A DNA stretch of 64,000 nt from Flavobacterium sp. CG_23.5 (GTDB lineage: Bacteria > Bacteroidota > Bacteroidia > Flavobacteriales > Flavobacteriaceae), in assembly GCF_017875765.1 (NCBI RefSeq), contig NZ_JAGGNA010000001.1, positions 2,693,001-2,757,000 on the forward strand, given 5' to 3'. The number at the start of each line of letters is the position of its first letter. Position 1 is the stretch's first letter. The notes under the pieces are model-generated. The model saw only the letters and a program-made list of their open reading frames with translations. It had not been told where the DNA came from and did not search any database. A program made the translations under genes and the position numbers. Below are positions 42,998-51,730 of this stretch, piece after piece.

Positions 42998-44023
42998 TTA
43001 TTTTCTAACGGAGGACTCTCTAATAACTGTACTGGTATCTAATTCAATAGTTTTTGGGCTAAAAGGAATTCCTTCCTTATGACATATCATTTCTTCCATT
43101 AATAGGTTAAAAGATGCTACACCCATTTCGTGGCTAGGTTGCTCCACGCTGCTTAATTTTGGGGTAAGTACTTGCGACATAAACCAATTGCTAAAGCCTA
43201 TTACGGCGACTTGATCAGGAACTTTTATGCCGTTATTATTAAAATAGGTTAATACACCAACAGCAACTAAATCAGTAATTGCAAAAATTCCGTCGACATC
43301 TGGGTTGTCTTTCATTATTTGTTTGGCAAACTCAAGTCCTTCTTCAAAATTTACTTTTTCACAAGTATAAACTAATTTTGAATCGAAAGGAATGTTGTTT
43401 TTTTCTAAAGCTTTCTTATATCCAATATAGCGGTCTATGGAATTTTGCGGGTTTAAAGGACCTCGAATATTAGCGATTTTTTTACAGCCAGCATCTATTA
43501 GATGTTGAACAGCGTTGAACGCTGCCTTCTGATCATCAATTATTACTTTAGAGCAGGAAATTAATTTGTTGATTTTATCAAACATAACAAAAGGAATATT
43601 CCGATCGATTATTTCCTTGATATGATCGTCATTATTTGATTCGTTAGAAAGTGAAATAATAATACCATCAACTCTTTTGTTAATAAGGAGTTCAACTTGT
43701 TTTTTTTCTAATTCTAACGATTCATTAGATTGCAAAATGATAACTAAATAACCGTTTTTTTCCGCTTCATCAATAATTGCATTAACTACATTCGAAAAAA
43801 AATGGTGCACTACTTCGGGAATAATTAAACCAATAGTTTTGGATTCTTTTGTTCTTAAATTTACGGCAAAGCTATTTGGAGTATAATGTAGCGTTTGTGC
43901 AAGATCAATTACTGCTTTTTTTGTTTTTGCACTTACATCTGGATAGTTTTTCAAAGCTTTTGAAACAGTAGTAATTGAAATCCCCAATTTAGTTGCAATT
44001 TCTTTAAGTGTAATATCTTTCAT
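42998..44023 (-). CDS. LacI-family transcriptional regulator (paralogue 1)
   Basis: This 341-residue protein has an N-terminal LacI helix-turn-helix (LKEIATKLGISITTVSKALK), a hinge region (HYTPNSFAVNLRTKESK) and a periplasmic-binding-protein-like effector domain (IGLIIPEVVHHFFSNVVNAI; GCKKIANIRGPLNPQNSIDR; DGIFAITDLVAVGVLTYF). The ligand is probably a sugar. Its DNA-binding domain is almost the same as that of the neighbouring paralogue, so both should recognise the same operators. The paired CG-centred operators at 49060 and 51597 are the obvious targets. A 21-bp palindrome lies upstream of its start. Confidence 0.93.
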   Translation of the reverse strand: MKDITLKEIATKLGISITTVSKALKNYPDVSAKTKKAVIDLAQTLHYTPNSFAVNLRTKESKTIGLIIPEVVHHFFSNVVNAIIDEAEKNGYLVIILQSNESLELEKKQVELLINKRVDGIIISLSNESNNDDHIKEIIDRNIPFVMFDKINKLISCSKVIIDDQKAAFNAVQHLIDAGCKKIANIRGPLNPQNSIDRYIGYKKALEKNNIPFDSKLVYTCEKVNFEEGLEFAKQIMKDNPDVDGIFAITDLVAVGVLTYFNNNGIKVPDQVAVIGFSNWFMSQVLTPKLSSVEQPSHEMGVASFNLLMEEMICHKEGIPFSPKTIELDTSTVIRESSVRK

Positions 44024-44089
44024 GAATCTATTTTGTGCTTATATAAGATTAAAAAATATTTTGCGATAAACTGGTTTTTTTCACTCACT

Positions 44090-44110
44090 ATAAGTATAAT
44101 TTATACTTAT
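44090..44110. promoter_or_regulatory. Perfect 21-bp palindrome upstream of LacI paralogue 1
   Basis: ATAAGTATAA-T-TTATACTTAT is a perfect inverted repeat 67 bp before the regulator's start codon. It lacks the central CG of LacI-type sites, so it may bind another factor. A weaker inverted repeat, ATACCTT/AAGGTAT, lies at 44123-44151. Confidence 0.5.
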
Positions 44111-44244
44111 GACAAAACGCGTATACCTTAAAATATTCTTTACCAAGGTATTAATTTTAATCTTATTTCTAAAGAATTTAGCAAAATAAACAAATTAATC
44201 GAGATTAGTTAAATGAGAGGGAAAGTACTTAATTTCAATATTTT

Positions 44245-45264
44245 TTACGTAGACTCTCTTTCAATTATACTTGTTTCCAGTTCAATTACTTGGAACGTTA
44301 TAGGTTCTTTGTTCTTTTTTAGATTTATTTCATCAAATAAAATGGAGGCAGATTTCTTTCCAATTTCAAATGCTGGCTGATCAATTGTGCTGAGTTTTGG
44401 AGTGATAATAGAGGACATAAACCAATTGCTAAATCCAAAAACAGCTACTTGTTTTGGAATTTCGATACCAACTTCATTAAAATATTTAATGATTCCAATG
44501 GCAACCAAGTCTGTCACGGCAAATATGGCGTCAATTTCCGGATGTTCAGCTATTGCTTTTTTAGCATTTTCGTAACCGTCTTCTAGATCCGTATTGTTAT
44601 CACATAAGAACACGAGTGAGGAATCGTAGATAATGTTGTTGTCCTCAAGTGCTTTTTTGTAACCTAAAAAACGATCAATGGAATTTTGAGGCATGTAAGA
44701 CCCTCGGAAGTGTGCAATTTTTTTATATCCTTTTTTTATAAGATAACATACAGCATCGTAAGCTGCCTTTTTATCATTTATGCTAACTTTAGAGCAGTTA
44801 ACTATTTTTGCAATTTTATCAAAAAGTACTAAAGGAGTATTATGGGCGTGAATAGATTTTAAATGATCAAATTCCCCAGTTTCATTGGATAATGACATTA
44901 AAATTCCATCAACTCTTTTACTTAATAAAAGATCGATTTGTTTTTTCTCCAGTTCATATTTTTCATTTGATTGTAAAATAATAACTAGATAATTCCTTTT
45001 CTCTGCTTCTTCAAGAATTCCTTCAATTACATGTGAAAAAAAATCGTGCATGACAGTAGGTATAATTAAACCTATAGTTTTAGACTCTTTAGTTCTTAGA
45101 TTTACTGCAAAGCTATTGGGCGTATAATGTAAGGTTGTTGCTAAATCTACAACCGCCTTTTTTGTTTTCGGGCTAACATCAGGATAATTTTTAAGTGCCT
45201 TTGAAACAGTTGTAATAGAAATTCCAAGTTCAGTGGCAATTTGCTTGAGAGTGGTGTCTTTCAT
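44245..45264 (-). CDS. LacI-family transcriptional regulator (paralogue 2)
   Basis: This 339-residue protein starts at MKDTTLKQIATELGI; a longer in-frame start at 45303 adds a non-conserved leader. The helix-turn-helix (GISITTVSKALKNYPDVS) is identical to paralogue 1 over the recognition helix. The effector domain is clearly homologous but diverges more (TVMHDFFSHVIEGILEEAEK; HFRGSYMPQNSIDRFLGYKK). The likely picture is one operator code and two different sugar inputs. It lies between paralogue 1 and the GH13 pair, all on the minus strand. Confidence 0.93.
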   Translation of the reverse strand: MKDTTLKQIATELGISITTVSKALKNYPDVSPKTKKAVVDLATTLHYTPNSFAVNLRTKESKTIGLIIPTVMHDFFSHVIEGILEEAEKRNYLVIILQSNEKYELEKKQIDLLLSKRVDGILMSLSNETGEFDHLKSIHAHNTPLVLFDKIAKIVNCSKVSINDKKAAYDAVCYLIKKGYKKIAHFRGSYMPQNSIDRFLGYKKALEDNNIIYDSSLVFLCDNNTDLEDGYENAKKAIAEHPEIDAIFAVTDLVAIGIIKYFNEVGIEIPKQVAVFGFSNWFMSSIITPKLSTIDQPAFEIGKKSASILFDEINLKKNKEPITFQVIELETSIIEREST

Positions 45265-45414
45265 GAATGCCAAAATTTTAAAGTAAAAAACTGTTTCTTC
45301 CAAACAAACTTACAATTTTAATTTGTAAATCTATTCGTAAAAAACAGTTTAGCTTTAAATATTTAATGCTGCATTATTAGCCTCTATTTAAGAGATTTAA
45401 GTTGGCAATAGCAT

Positions 45415-47148
45415 TTATTTTAGTTCTACTATTTGCGCTTCATATGGTTGTAAAATATTCATTTTTTTAATTTTATAATTGCCTAAAATTATTTTAGATT
45501 TAGCGATCGGAATTTTGATATTATAAGGTGCATTCTTTTCTGAAAAGTTTAATAAAACTAATATTTTTTTACCATTTAACTCTCTTGTGTAGGCAAAAAC
45601 ACTTGGGTTTTCTTTATCTAAAAGTGTATACTTTCCGTAAACGAGAGCAGGTTCCTGCTTGCGTAATTTCACCAATTTTCTGAAATAATTTAATACTGAA
45701 TTGGAATCTTTTTCTTGTGCTTCGGCATTTATCGTTTTATAATTTGGATTTACTTTTAACCACGGTTTCACGGTTGTAAATCCAGCATTTTTTTCTGTGT
45801 TCCATTGAAATGGGGTACGGCTATTTTCTCTTGAGGATTGTTTTTGTATATCTAAAAAAGCATGTAAATCGCCCCCTTTATTTTTTATTCCAATGTATTT
45901 ATTTCGGGTATCCACATCCTGATAATCTTCAATAGAATCGAATCGAATATTGTCCATTCCTAATTCATCACCGTTGTAATAGAATGGTGTCCCCCGCATT
46001 GTTAGTACAAATGTTGAAAGCATTTTAGAAGATAACTCTCTAAATTGAGGAGTGTCATTTCCAAATTTACTGACCATTCTAGGTTGATCATGATTGGCTA
46101 GAAAGATTGACAACCAACCTTTATCTTTAAATTTATCATCATATTTAGAAAAAATGGCTTTGTATTTTACTAAACCAAAATCCTTTAAATGTTTGCCAAC
46201 ATCTACGCTTTCGAAATGGTACGCTATATTTAATTCTTTACGGTCTGGATCTACAAATTTCATTGCGGCTTCAGGCGAATCACCAGCGCCTTCAGCAACA
46301 GTCATGGCGTTTGGGTATTTGCTTAAAACCTCTTTATTCATTTCCTGAATATAATCATGCAAATGAGGTCCATTTAGGTAATATTTTATTATTGCTGCAG
46401 GAGTATTTACGATTTCTTTTGGTAAATCTGGAAAAGTATTGTCTTTTGAAATAAATTGAAAGGCGTCCATTCTAAAACCGTCAATACCTTTATCTAACCA
46501 AAACTTCATAATAGCATACACTTCCTGCCGTAATTTTGGGTTTTCCCAATTCAAGTCGGGTTGTTTTTCAGAAAAATAATGAAGGTAATAAGAATTCGTT
46601 TGTGCATCAAATTTCCAAGCGTCACTATTTAAGTCAAAAAAGCTCCATCGATAAGGTGGTTTGCCTTTTTCAGCCGGCCACCAATGGTAATAATCCCTGT
46701 ATTTATTATCTCTTGATTTTCTGCTTTCTTGAAACCATTTATTCTCATCGGAACTATGGTTCACTACTAAATCCATGATTAATTTAATCCCTCGTTTATG
46801 CATTTCTTTTAGCATAACATCAAAGTCTTCCATGGTGCCAAAATCTTTCATGATTTCTCGATAATTACTAATATCATAGCCATTATCATCATTTGGAGAG
46901 GCGTAAATAGGATTTAACCAAACGGCATCTATACCGAGACTTTTAACGTAATCTAATTTGGATATAATTCCTTTTAAATCTCCTACACCATCGCCATTAC
47001 TGTCCTTAAAACTGCGAGGGTATATTTGATATACAACAGCTTCTTTCCACCACTTTTTCTGCAAGGCATCTGGTAATTCCACTTTTTGTGAATTAACTAA
47101 ATTGGTTGCTAACAGAATGAATGCCATTTTTAAAATGTTGTTTTTCAT
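45415..47148 (-). CDS. Secreted GH13 alpha-glucosidase (alpha-1,4-type active site)
   Basis: This 577-residue glycoside hydrolase has a signal peptide (MAFILLATNLVNSQ) and a (beta/alpha)8 domain with nucleophile D228 (GFRMDAF), acid/base E286 (TVAEGAG) and D354 (LANHDQPRM). A calcium-loop-like DSNGDGVGD follows VYQIYPRSFK. A C-terminal beta domain ends the protein. The residue after the nucleophile is Ala; in GH13 alpha-glucosidases Ala or Thr here goes with alpha-1,4 linkages and Val with alpha-1,6. It is downstream of a paralogue that has Val, 26 bp away in the same operon. Activity is periplasmic or exported; substrate size is not known. Confidence 0.9.
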   Translation of the reverse strand: MKNNILKMAFILLATNLVNSQKVELPDALQKKWWKEAVVYQIYPRSFKDSNGDGVGDLKGIISKLDYVKSLGIDAVWLNPIYASPNDDNGYDISNYREIMKDFGTMEDFDVMLKEMHKRGIKLIMDLVVNHSSDENKWFQESRKSRDNKYRDYYHWWPAEKGKPPYRWSFFDLNSDAWKFDAQTNSYYLHYFSEKQPDLNWENPKLRQEVYAIMKFWLDKGIDGFRMDAFQFISKDNTFPDLPKEIVNTPAAIIKYYLNGPHLHDYIQEMNKEVLSKYPNAMTVAEGAGDSPEAAMKFVDPDRKELNIAYHFESVDVGKHLKDFGLVKYKAIFSKYDDKFKDKGWLSIFLANHDQPRMVSKFGNDTPQFRELSSKMLSTFVLTMRGTPFYYNGDELGMDNIRFDSIEDYQDVDTRNKYIGIKNKGGDLHAFLDIQKQSSRENSRTPFQWNTEKNAGFTTVKPWLKVNPNYKTINAEAQEKDSNSVLNYFRKLVKLRKQEPALVYGKYTLLDKENPSVFAYTRELNGKKILVLLNFSEKNAPYNIKIPIAKSKIILGNYKIKKMNILQPYEAQIVELK

Positions 47149-47174
47149 TTTTATAAATTTTTAAAAGGTAATTT

Positions 47175-48944
47175 CTATTTTATTGCCAAAACAACTGCTT
47201 CATAGGGCTTTAGTTCTAATCCGTTACTGGATTTTGTATAATTTCCTATCAGTAATTTTGCATTTTTAAGATTTATTTTTGTATTTAATTTTGCTTTTTT
47301 GCTTCTAAAATTTAGCATTACCAAAACTTTTTTTCCATCCAATTCTCTCGTGTAAGCATAAATATTAGGATTTTTGGCGTCAATTAAAGTGTATTTTCCA
47401 TAAATTAAAACAGGATTGTTTTTTCGTAATTTTACCATTTTCCTGAAATAATTTAGCACAGAATTCGGATCTTTGTCTTGAGCTGCAGCATTCAAAGTAA
47501 CATGATTATCATTTACTTTTAACCAAGGTTCACTAGTTGAAAAACCGCCGTTTTTCGAATCATTCCATTGAAAAGGAGTTCTTCCGTTGTCTCTGGCACC
47601 ACCTGTTTTTTGGTCTTCAATAAATTGTTTCAAATTACCTCCTGTATTTTTTAATCTTTCATATTCGGCCAAAGTTTCAATATCTTTGTAGTCTTCTATT
47701 TTATTAAATTTTGCGTTGGTCATTCCTATTTCATCACCATTGTAATAATAAGGAGTTCCTTTCATCGAAAGTAAAAAAGTAGTCAACATTTTTGAAGAAT
47801 AGTCTCTAAATTCAGGCGAATCATTTCCCCAACGAGAGGTCATTCTGGGTTGGTCGTGATTTCCTAAATAAATGGTTCCCCAACCTTTTTTGTCGTATAC
47901 AGCATCCCAATCAGAATAGATTTTCTTGAATTCGACCAAACTCCAATTTGGATTCATTTTTTTGAAATAACCCGTAACATAACCTAGGTTTGTCCCGTCA
48001 AAATGATACCCCATGTTCAATTCGTGTCGCTCTGGATCTACAAAATTCAAAGCAGTAGATTTTAGCATTCCTGCGCCTTCGGCAACAGACATCACATCGT
48101 ATTTACTCAAAACTTCTTTGTTCATTTCTTGTAAATAATTATGCAAATTAGGATTGCTGGCAAAATAAACATCCCATCTTCCTTCGTATTTTGAGTCAAG
48201 TTCTTCCTTAGTGATTACGGGAAAAGTAGTGTCTTTTGCTATGAACGGAATCACATCCATTCTAAAACCGTCGATTCCTTTTTTGAACCACCAGTTCATC
48301 ATAGTGTAAATTTCCTGACGAACTTTTGGATTCTCCCAATTTAAGTCAGGTTGTTTGTAATTGAAATAATGCAAATAGTACGAATCGGTTGTTTTGTCAT
48401 ATCTCCAGCCGCTTCCGTCGGCCTCAAATGCGCCCGGACGAAATGCAGGTTTTCCTTTTTCAGCTGGCCACCAATGGTAATAATCTCTATACGGATTGTC
48501 TCTCGATTTACGGCTTTCCTGAAACCATTTGTGTTCATCACTACTGTGGTTGACGACCAGATCCATGACCAATTTTAGTCCTCTTTGGTGCATGCCTTTT
48601 AACAAAGCATCAAAATCTTCCATGGTTCCGAATTCCTTCATAATGGCTTGATAATCCGAAATATCGTAGCCGTTATCAGCATTTGGGGATCCATATATGG
48701 GATTTAGCCAAACGACATCAATTCCCAAACTTTTAATGTAATCTAATTTTGATATTATTCCTTTGATATCCCCAACTCCATCGCCATTCGAATCTTTAAA
48801 ACTGCGAGGGTATATTTGATAAACAACTGCTTCTTTCCACCATTTTTTTTCAATTGGAGCTTTTTTTTCTTGGGCTACTGCTGGTTTAAATAGTAAACAA
48901 CTAAAGAGTATTGGTAAGACAAATAAGATGTTTTTTGGTTTCAT
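47175..48944 (-). CDS. Secreted GH13 alpha-glucosidase (alpha-1,6-type active site)
   Basis: This 589-residue paralogue of the next gene has a signal peptide (VLPILFSCLLFKPAVAQ). The catalytic residues are D230 (GFRMDVI), E289 (SVAEGAG) and D364 (LGNHDQPRM). Val follows the nucleophile, the signature of oligo-1,6-glucosidase-like specificity. Other shared segments are VYQIYPRSFKDSNGDGVGD and the domain C stretch KMVKLRKNNPVLIYGKYTL. It is first in a two-gene minus-strand operon, divergent from the GH65 gene across the paired LacI operators. Isomalto-oligosaccharides or dextran fragments are plausible substrates. Confidence 0.9.
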   Translation of the reverse strand: MKPKNILFVLPILFSCLLFKPAVAQEKKAPIEKKWWKEAVVYQIYPRSFKDSNGDGVGDIKGIISKLDYIKSLGIDVVWLNPIYGSPNADNGYDISDYQAIMKEFGTMEDFDALLKGMHQRGLKLVMDLVVNHSSDEHKWFQESRKSRDNPYRDYYHWWPAEKGKPAFRPGAFEADGSGWRYDKTTDSYYLHYFNYKQPDLNWENPKVRQEIYTMMNWWFKKGIDGFRMDVIPFIAKDTTFPVITKEELDSKYEGRWDVYFASNPNLHNYLQEMNKEVLSKYDVMSVAEGAGMLKSTALNFVDPERHELNMGYHFDGTNLGYVTGYFKKMNPNWSLVEFKKIYSDWDAVYDKKGWGTIYLGNHDQPRMTSRWGNDSPEFRDYSSKMLTTFLLSMKGTPYYYNGDEIGMTNAKFNKIEDYKDIETLAEYERLKNTGGNLKQFIEDQKTGGARDNGRTPFQWNDSKNGGFSTSEPWLKVNDNHVTLNAAAQDKDPNSVLNYFRKMVKLRKNNPVLIYGKYTLIDAKNPNIYAYTRELDGKKVLVMLNFRSKKAKLNTKINLKNAKLLIGNYTKSSNGLELKPYEAVVLAIK

Positions 48945-49059
48945 ATAATTATGATTTAGTTGTGGTTTTAAAGTTATTTTCTGTTGTGACTAGTTTTGAT
49001 GACTCAAATAAAAGATAGCAATTTGCATTTTTTTTTTAATATTTTGGCACTGTTGTAAA

Positions 49060-49094
49060 TCGATAACGTTATCGAAATATCGAAAACGTTATCG
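49060..49094. promoter_or_regulatory. Paired LacI-type operators between the GH13 and GH65 genes
   Basis: TCGATAACGTTATCGA (49060-49075) is a perfect 16-bp palindrome with the central CG typical of LacI-family sites. CGAAAACGTTATCG (49081-49094) is a one-mismatch version. Their centres are exactly 20 bp apart, about two helical turns, so dimers would bind on the same DNA face. They serve the divergent GH13 and GH65 promoters. Confidence 0.88.
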
Positions 49095-49103
49095 GTGATA
49101 AAA

Positions 49104-49133
49104 TTGAGAATCTTAAATGAATATTTAAATTTT
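49104..49133 (+). promoter_or_regulatory. Promoter of the GH65 gene
   Basis: TTG (49104-49106), a 19-bp spacer and TAAATTTT (49126-49133) approximate the Bacteroidota consensus. The operators would be centred near -52 and -72 relative to the expected start. Confidence 0.5.
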
Positions 49134-49181
49134 TAAGAAATAAATGATTTAAGTTTGGAATTATTATTAAAAACAAAAATT

Positions 49182-51188
49182 ATGATTTCAAATTTTAAAG
49201 TTTTGTTCTTGCTAGTTTTAGCAGGCCCAGTTGTTTTTGGACAAGCAAAATCTGATGAATGGCATCTGTATGCAAATTCCAGATCGAATTATTATGGAGT
49301 TGCTATGGCAAATGGTCAAATAGGAATTGTTACAGATGATACACCTTTAAAAACAAAAGAAATTATCCTTAATGGTGTGTACGACGGAAGCCCTGAAAAT
49401 GGTATCAGTAGAATTGTTCGAGGTATAGAATTTTTGAATCTACATTTGACGATAAATAATCAAATGATAAAATCAGACAATATAGATAATTGGAGTCAAG
49501 TGGTTTCAATGAAAGAGGGGACGAGTACCACTTCATTTTCGTTCAAAGATTTGGCAAATATAAACTATACGATATTAGCGAACAGGGCGGTTCCTTATTC
49601 GGCTATGGCGATTGTAGAAATTACACCTAGTAAAGACATCGAAATTATCGCCAATAATTACATGACTGTTCCCGAAGAATTGAAAGGAGCAAAGAGTCAA
49701 TTTCGAGTATTAAAAGACAATCAATATTTGATGCCAGTTTTTGGAACAACAGCTAAAACTTTAACCGGGAAATATACGGTTTCAGCATCTACAACATTTC
49801 TATTTGATGGACAAAGCGAAACTTTAAAACAAACCGGAAATGAAGTTGGCTTTACTAAAAAACTCTTAAAAGGGCAAAAATATAGATTTGCCATTGCGGG
49901 TGGAATTTGTACCTCTAAAGACATTACGGATCCGTTAAACGAGTCCGAAAGACAGCCTATCTATGCGCTGCAACAAGGAATCGATAATTTGCTGAATCGC
50001 CATAGACAAGCATGGGGCGAATTATGGAATACAGGCGATATTCAAATCGAAGGGGATTTAGATGCACAACAACGCGTTCGTTTTGCTTTGTACAATTTAT
50101 ATTCCTTCATCCGTCCTGAAACCAGACAAAGCATTGCTCCAATGGGATTATCTTCTCAAGGCTATAATGGACATATTTTTTGGGATTCAGAACTTTGGAT
50201 GTATCCTACGCTTTTAGCTTTACAACCAGATATGGCTAAGTCTTGCTTAGATTATCGTTCAGATCGTTTGCAAAAAGCCAAACAAAAAGCAACAATTTAT
50301 GGCTATAAAGGCGCAATGTATCCTTGGGAATCTGATGATACTGGCGAGGAAGCTACACCTACATGGGCTTTGACAGGAATTTTTGAACAACACATTACAG
50401 CCGACGTATCTATTGCATTTTGGAACTATTACGCTTTAACTCAAGATAAATCTTGGTTGAAAAAAGAATGGGCCGTTTTGAAAGAAACTGCAGATTTTTG
50501 GGTAAGTCGAGTAGTTAAAAACCAAGATGGAAGTTTTTCTATATTGAATGTAGTTGGGGCTGATGAATATGCGCAACATGTTGATGATAATGCTTTTACA
50601 AATGCTTCTGCTATTGAATCTTTAAAAAATACTATTAAAGCTGCGAAAATCTTAAATGAACCAATTAATCCCAAGTGGGCGGAAGTGTCAGAAAAATTAG
50701 CAATTCATAAAGAAAATGGAATAACCCAGAATTATAAAGGATACAAAGGACAGATGATAAAGCAAGCCGATGTGAATTTATTAGCATACCCTTTACATGT
50801 TATTACAGATAAAGCGCAAATTGAAAAAGATCTAGAATATTATGCGGGGAAAATTGATCCAAAAGATGGTCCGGCTATGGCTTCTGGAGTTTTATCTGTT
50901 TTATACGCGCGATTGGGTGATAAAGAAAAAGCATATAACTATTTTGTAAAATCCTATTTACCTAACAGTCGCCCTCCTTTTGGTGTGTTTTCTGAATCGG
51001 CAAATAGTAATAATCCTTATTTTGCAACAGGCGCCGGTGCTATGCTTCAAGCTGTAATTTATGGTTTTGGAGGTGTGGAACAAACAGATCAAGGATTGAA
51101 ATACAACAAGGGACTTTTACCAAAAAAATGGAAGTCTTTAAAAATTATAGGAATTGGAGTTGATAATAAAACAATAACAATAGAATAA
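49182..51188 (+). CDS. Secreted GH65 family glycoside hydrolase (alpha-glucosidase type)
   Basis: This 668-residue protein from ATG 49182 has a signal peptide (VLFLLVLAGPVVFGQ). GH65 hallmarks are GHIFWDSELWMYP (330-342), general acid E462 in VVGADEYAQHVDDNAFTN and KQADVNLL (527-534). E605 in FGVFSESANSNNPYF lies where GH65 hydrolases have a catalytic base, while phosphorylases have a phosphate site. The spacing between the two glutamates resembles the F. johnsoniae GH65 alpha-1,2-glucosidase. Hydrolysis rather than phosphorolysis is thus likely; the linkage is unproven. It is divergent from the GH13 pair and shares its operators. Confidence 0.88.
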   Translation: MISNFKVLFLLVLAGPVVFGQAKSDEWHLYANSRSNYYGVAMANGQIGIVTDDTPLKTKEIILNGVYDGSPENGISRIVRGIEFLNLHLTINNQMIKSDNIDNWSQVVSMKEGTSTTSFSFKDLANINYTILANRAVPYSAMAIVEITPSKDIEIIANNYMTVPEELKGAKSQFRVLKDNQYLMPVFGTTAKTLTGKYTVSASTTFLFDGQSETLKQTGNEVGFTKKLLKGQKYRFAIAGGICTSKDITDPLNESERQPIYALQQGIDNLLNRHRQAWGELWNTGDIQIEGDLDAQQRVRFALYNLYSFIRPETRQSIAPMGLSSQGYNGHIFWDSELWMYPTLLALQPDMAKSCLDYRSDRLQKAKQKATIYGYKGAMYPWESDDTGEEATPTWALTGIFEQHITADVSIAFWNYYALTQDKSWLKKEWAVLKETADFWVSRVVKNQDGSFSILNVVGADEYAQHVDDNAFTNASAIESLKNTIKAAKILNEPINPKWAEVSEKLAIHKENGITQNYKGYKGQMIKQADVNLLAYPLHVITDKAQIEKDLEYYAGKIDPKDGPAMASGVLSVLYARLGDKEKAYNYFVKSYLPNSRPPFGVFSESANSNNPYFATGAGAMLQAVIYGFGGVEQTDQGLKYNKGLLPKKWKSLKIIGIGVDNKTITIE

Positions 51189-51208
51189 TAGTAAAACAAT
51201 TTTTTGAG

Positions 51209-51270
51209 CCATCCATTCCGGGTTTTTAATCATAGGTATTTGATTTAAAATCCGAAATGGGTGGCTTTTT
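51209..51270 (+). terminator. Terminator of the GH65 gene
   Basis: GCCATCCATT and AATGGGTGGC pair over 10 bp (one G-T), extended by CCGGGTTTT/AAAATCCG with one mismatch, around a long loop, and T residues follow. It is a bulky but clear hairpin. Confidence 0.75.
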
Positions 51271-51590
51271 TTTATGGTAAATAATAAAAATATTTTTAAT
51301 TTAACTTTTTTGAGATGCGAAAAGTTAAATTAAGACTTTACAATCAGATGTTTAGCTTAATTCTGCTTGATTATGATCTTTTCTTAATATATTTAATTTT
51401 GTGAAATATTCATAAATAACGCATTTCCATTGAAGAATAGTCAGCATTTTTTTTAAAGTAGTATTTTTTTTAATAAATGTGTAAATCTTTATTCCTGCAA
51501 AACAAGTTGAAATTTAAGAATAGATATTTTTTTGTTTGTTTTATTATATTATTTATAACTTTACTATTAATATTTTGAAGTATATGTTTT
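51271..51590. other. Gene-free AT-rich stretch upstream of susC
   Basis: These 320 bp between the GH65 terminator and the susC operators are very AT-rich. I see no ORF, strong hairpin or repeat. The susC regulatory region begins at 51597. Confidence 0.6.
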
Positions 51591-51596
51591 TAAAAA

Positions 51597-51630
51597 CGAA
51601 AACGTTTTCGGCTTAACGAAAACGTTATAG
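51597..51630 (+). promoter_or_regulatory. Paired LacI-type operators upstream of susC
   Basis: CGAAAACGTTTTCG (51597-51610) is a perfect 14-bp palindrome. CGAAAACGTTATAG (51617-51630) is an imperfect copy. Centres are again exactly 20 bp apart, the same geometry and core as at 49060-49094, tying susCD to the GH13/GH65 genes. Confidence 0.88.
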
Positions 51631-51666
51631 TTGTATAAAATCCTAATATTATCACAAAATTATAAC

Positions 51667-51674
51667 TATGTTTG
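51667..51674 (+). promoter_or_regulatory. Possible -7 box of susC
   Basis: TATGTTTG matches TAnnTTTG and lies 57 bp before the ATG. No clear -33 box lies at the right distance, which would fit an activator-dependent promoter. The operators would be near -58 and -78. Confidence 0.4.
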
Positions 51675-51730
51675 ATATCAAAATTAAAACAAACCAATCA
51701 AAAAATTATTAACCAACTTATTTATTACGT

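Noticed and set aside
42998..45264. The two LacI genes as a recent duplication or assembly artefact
   Set aside because: DNA and protein differ throughout the ligand domains, so they are long-diverged paralogues and not a repeated segment.
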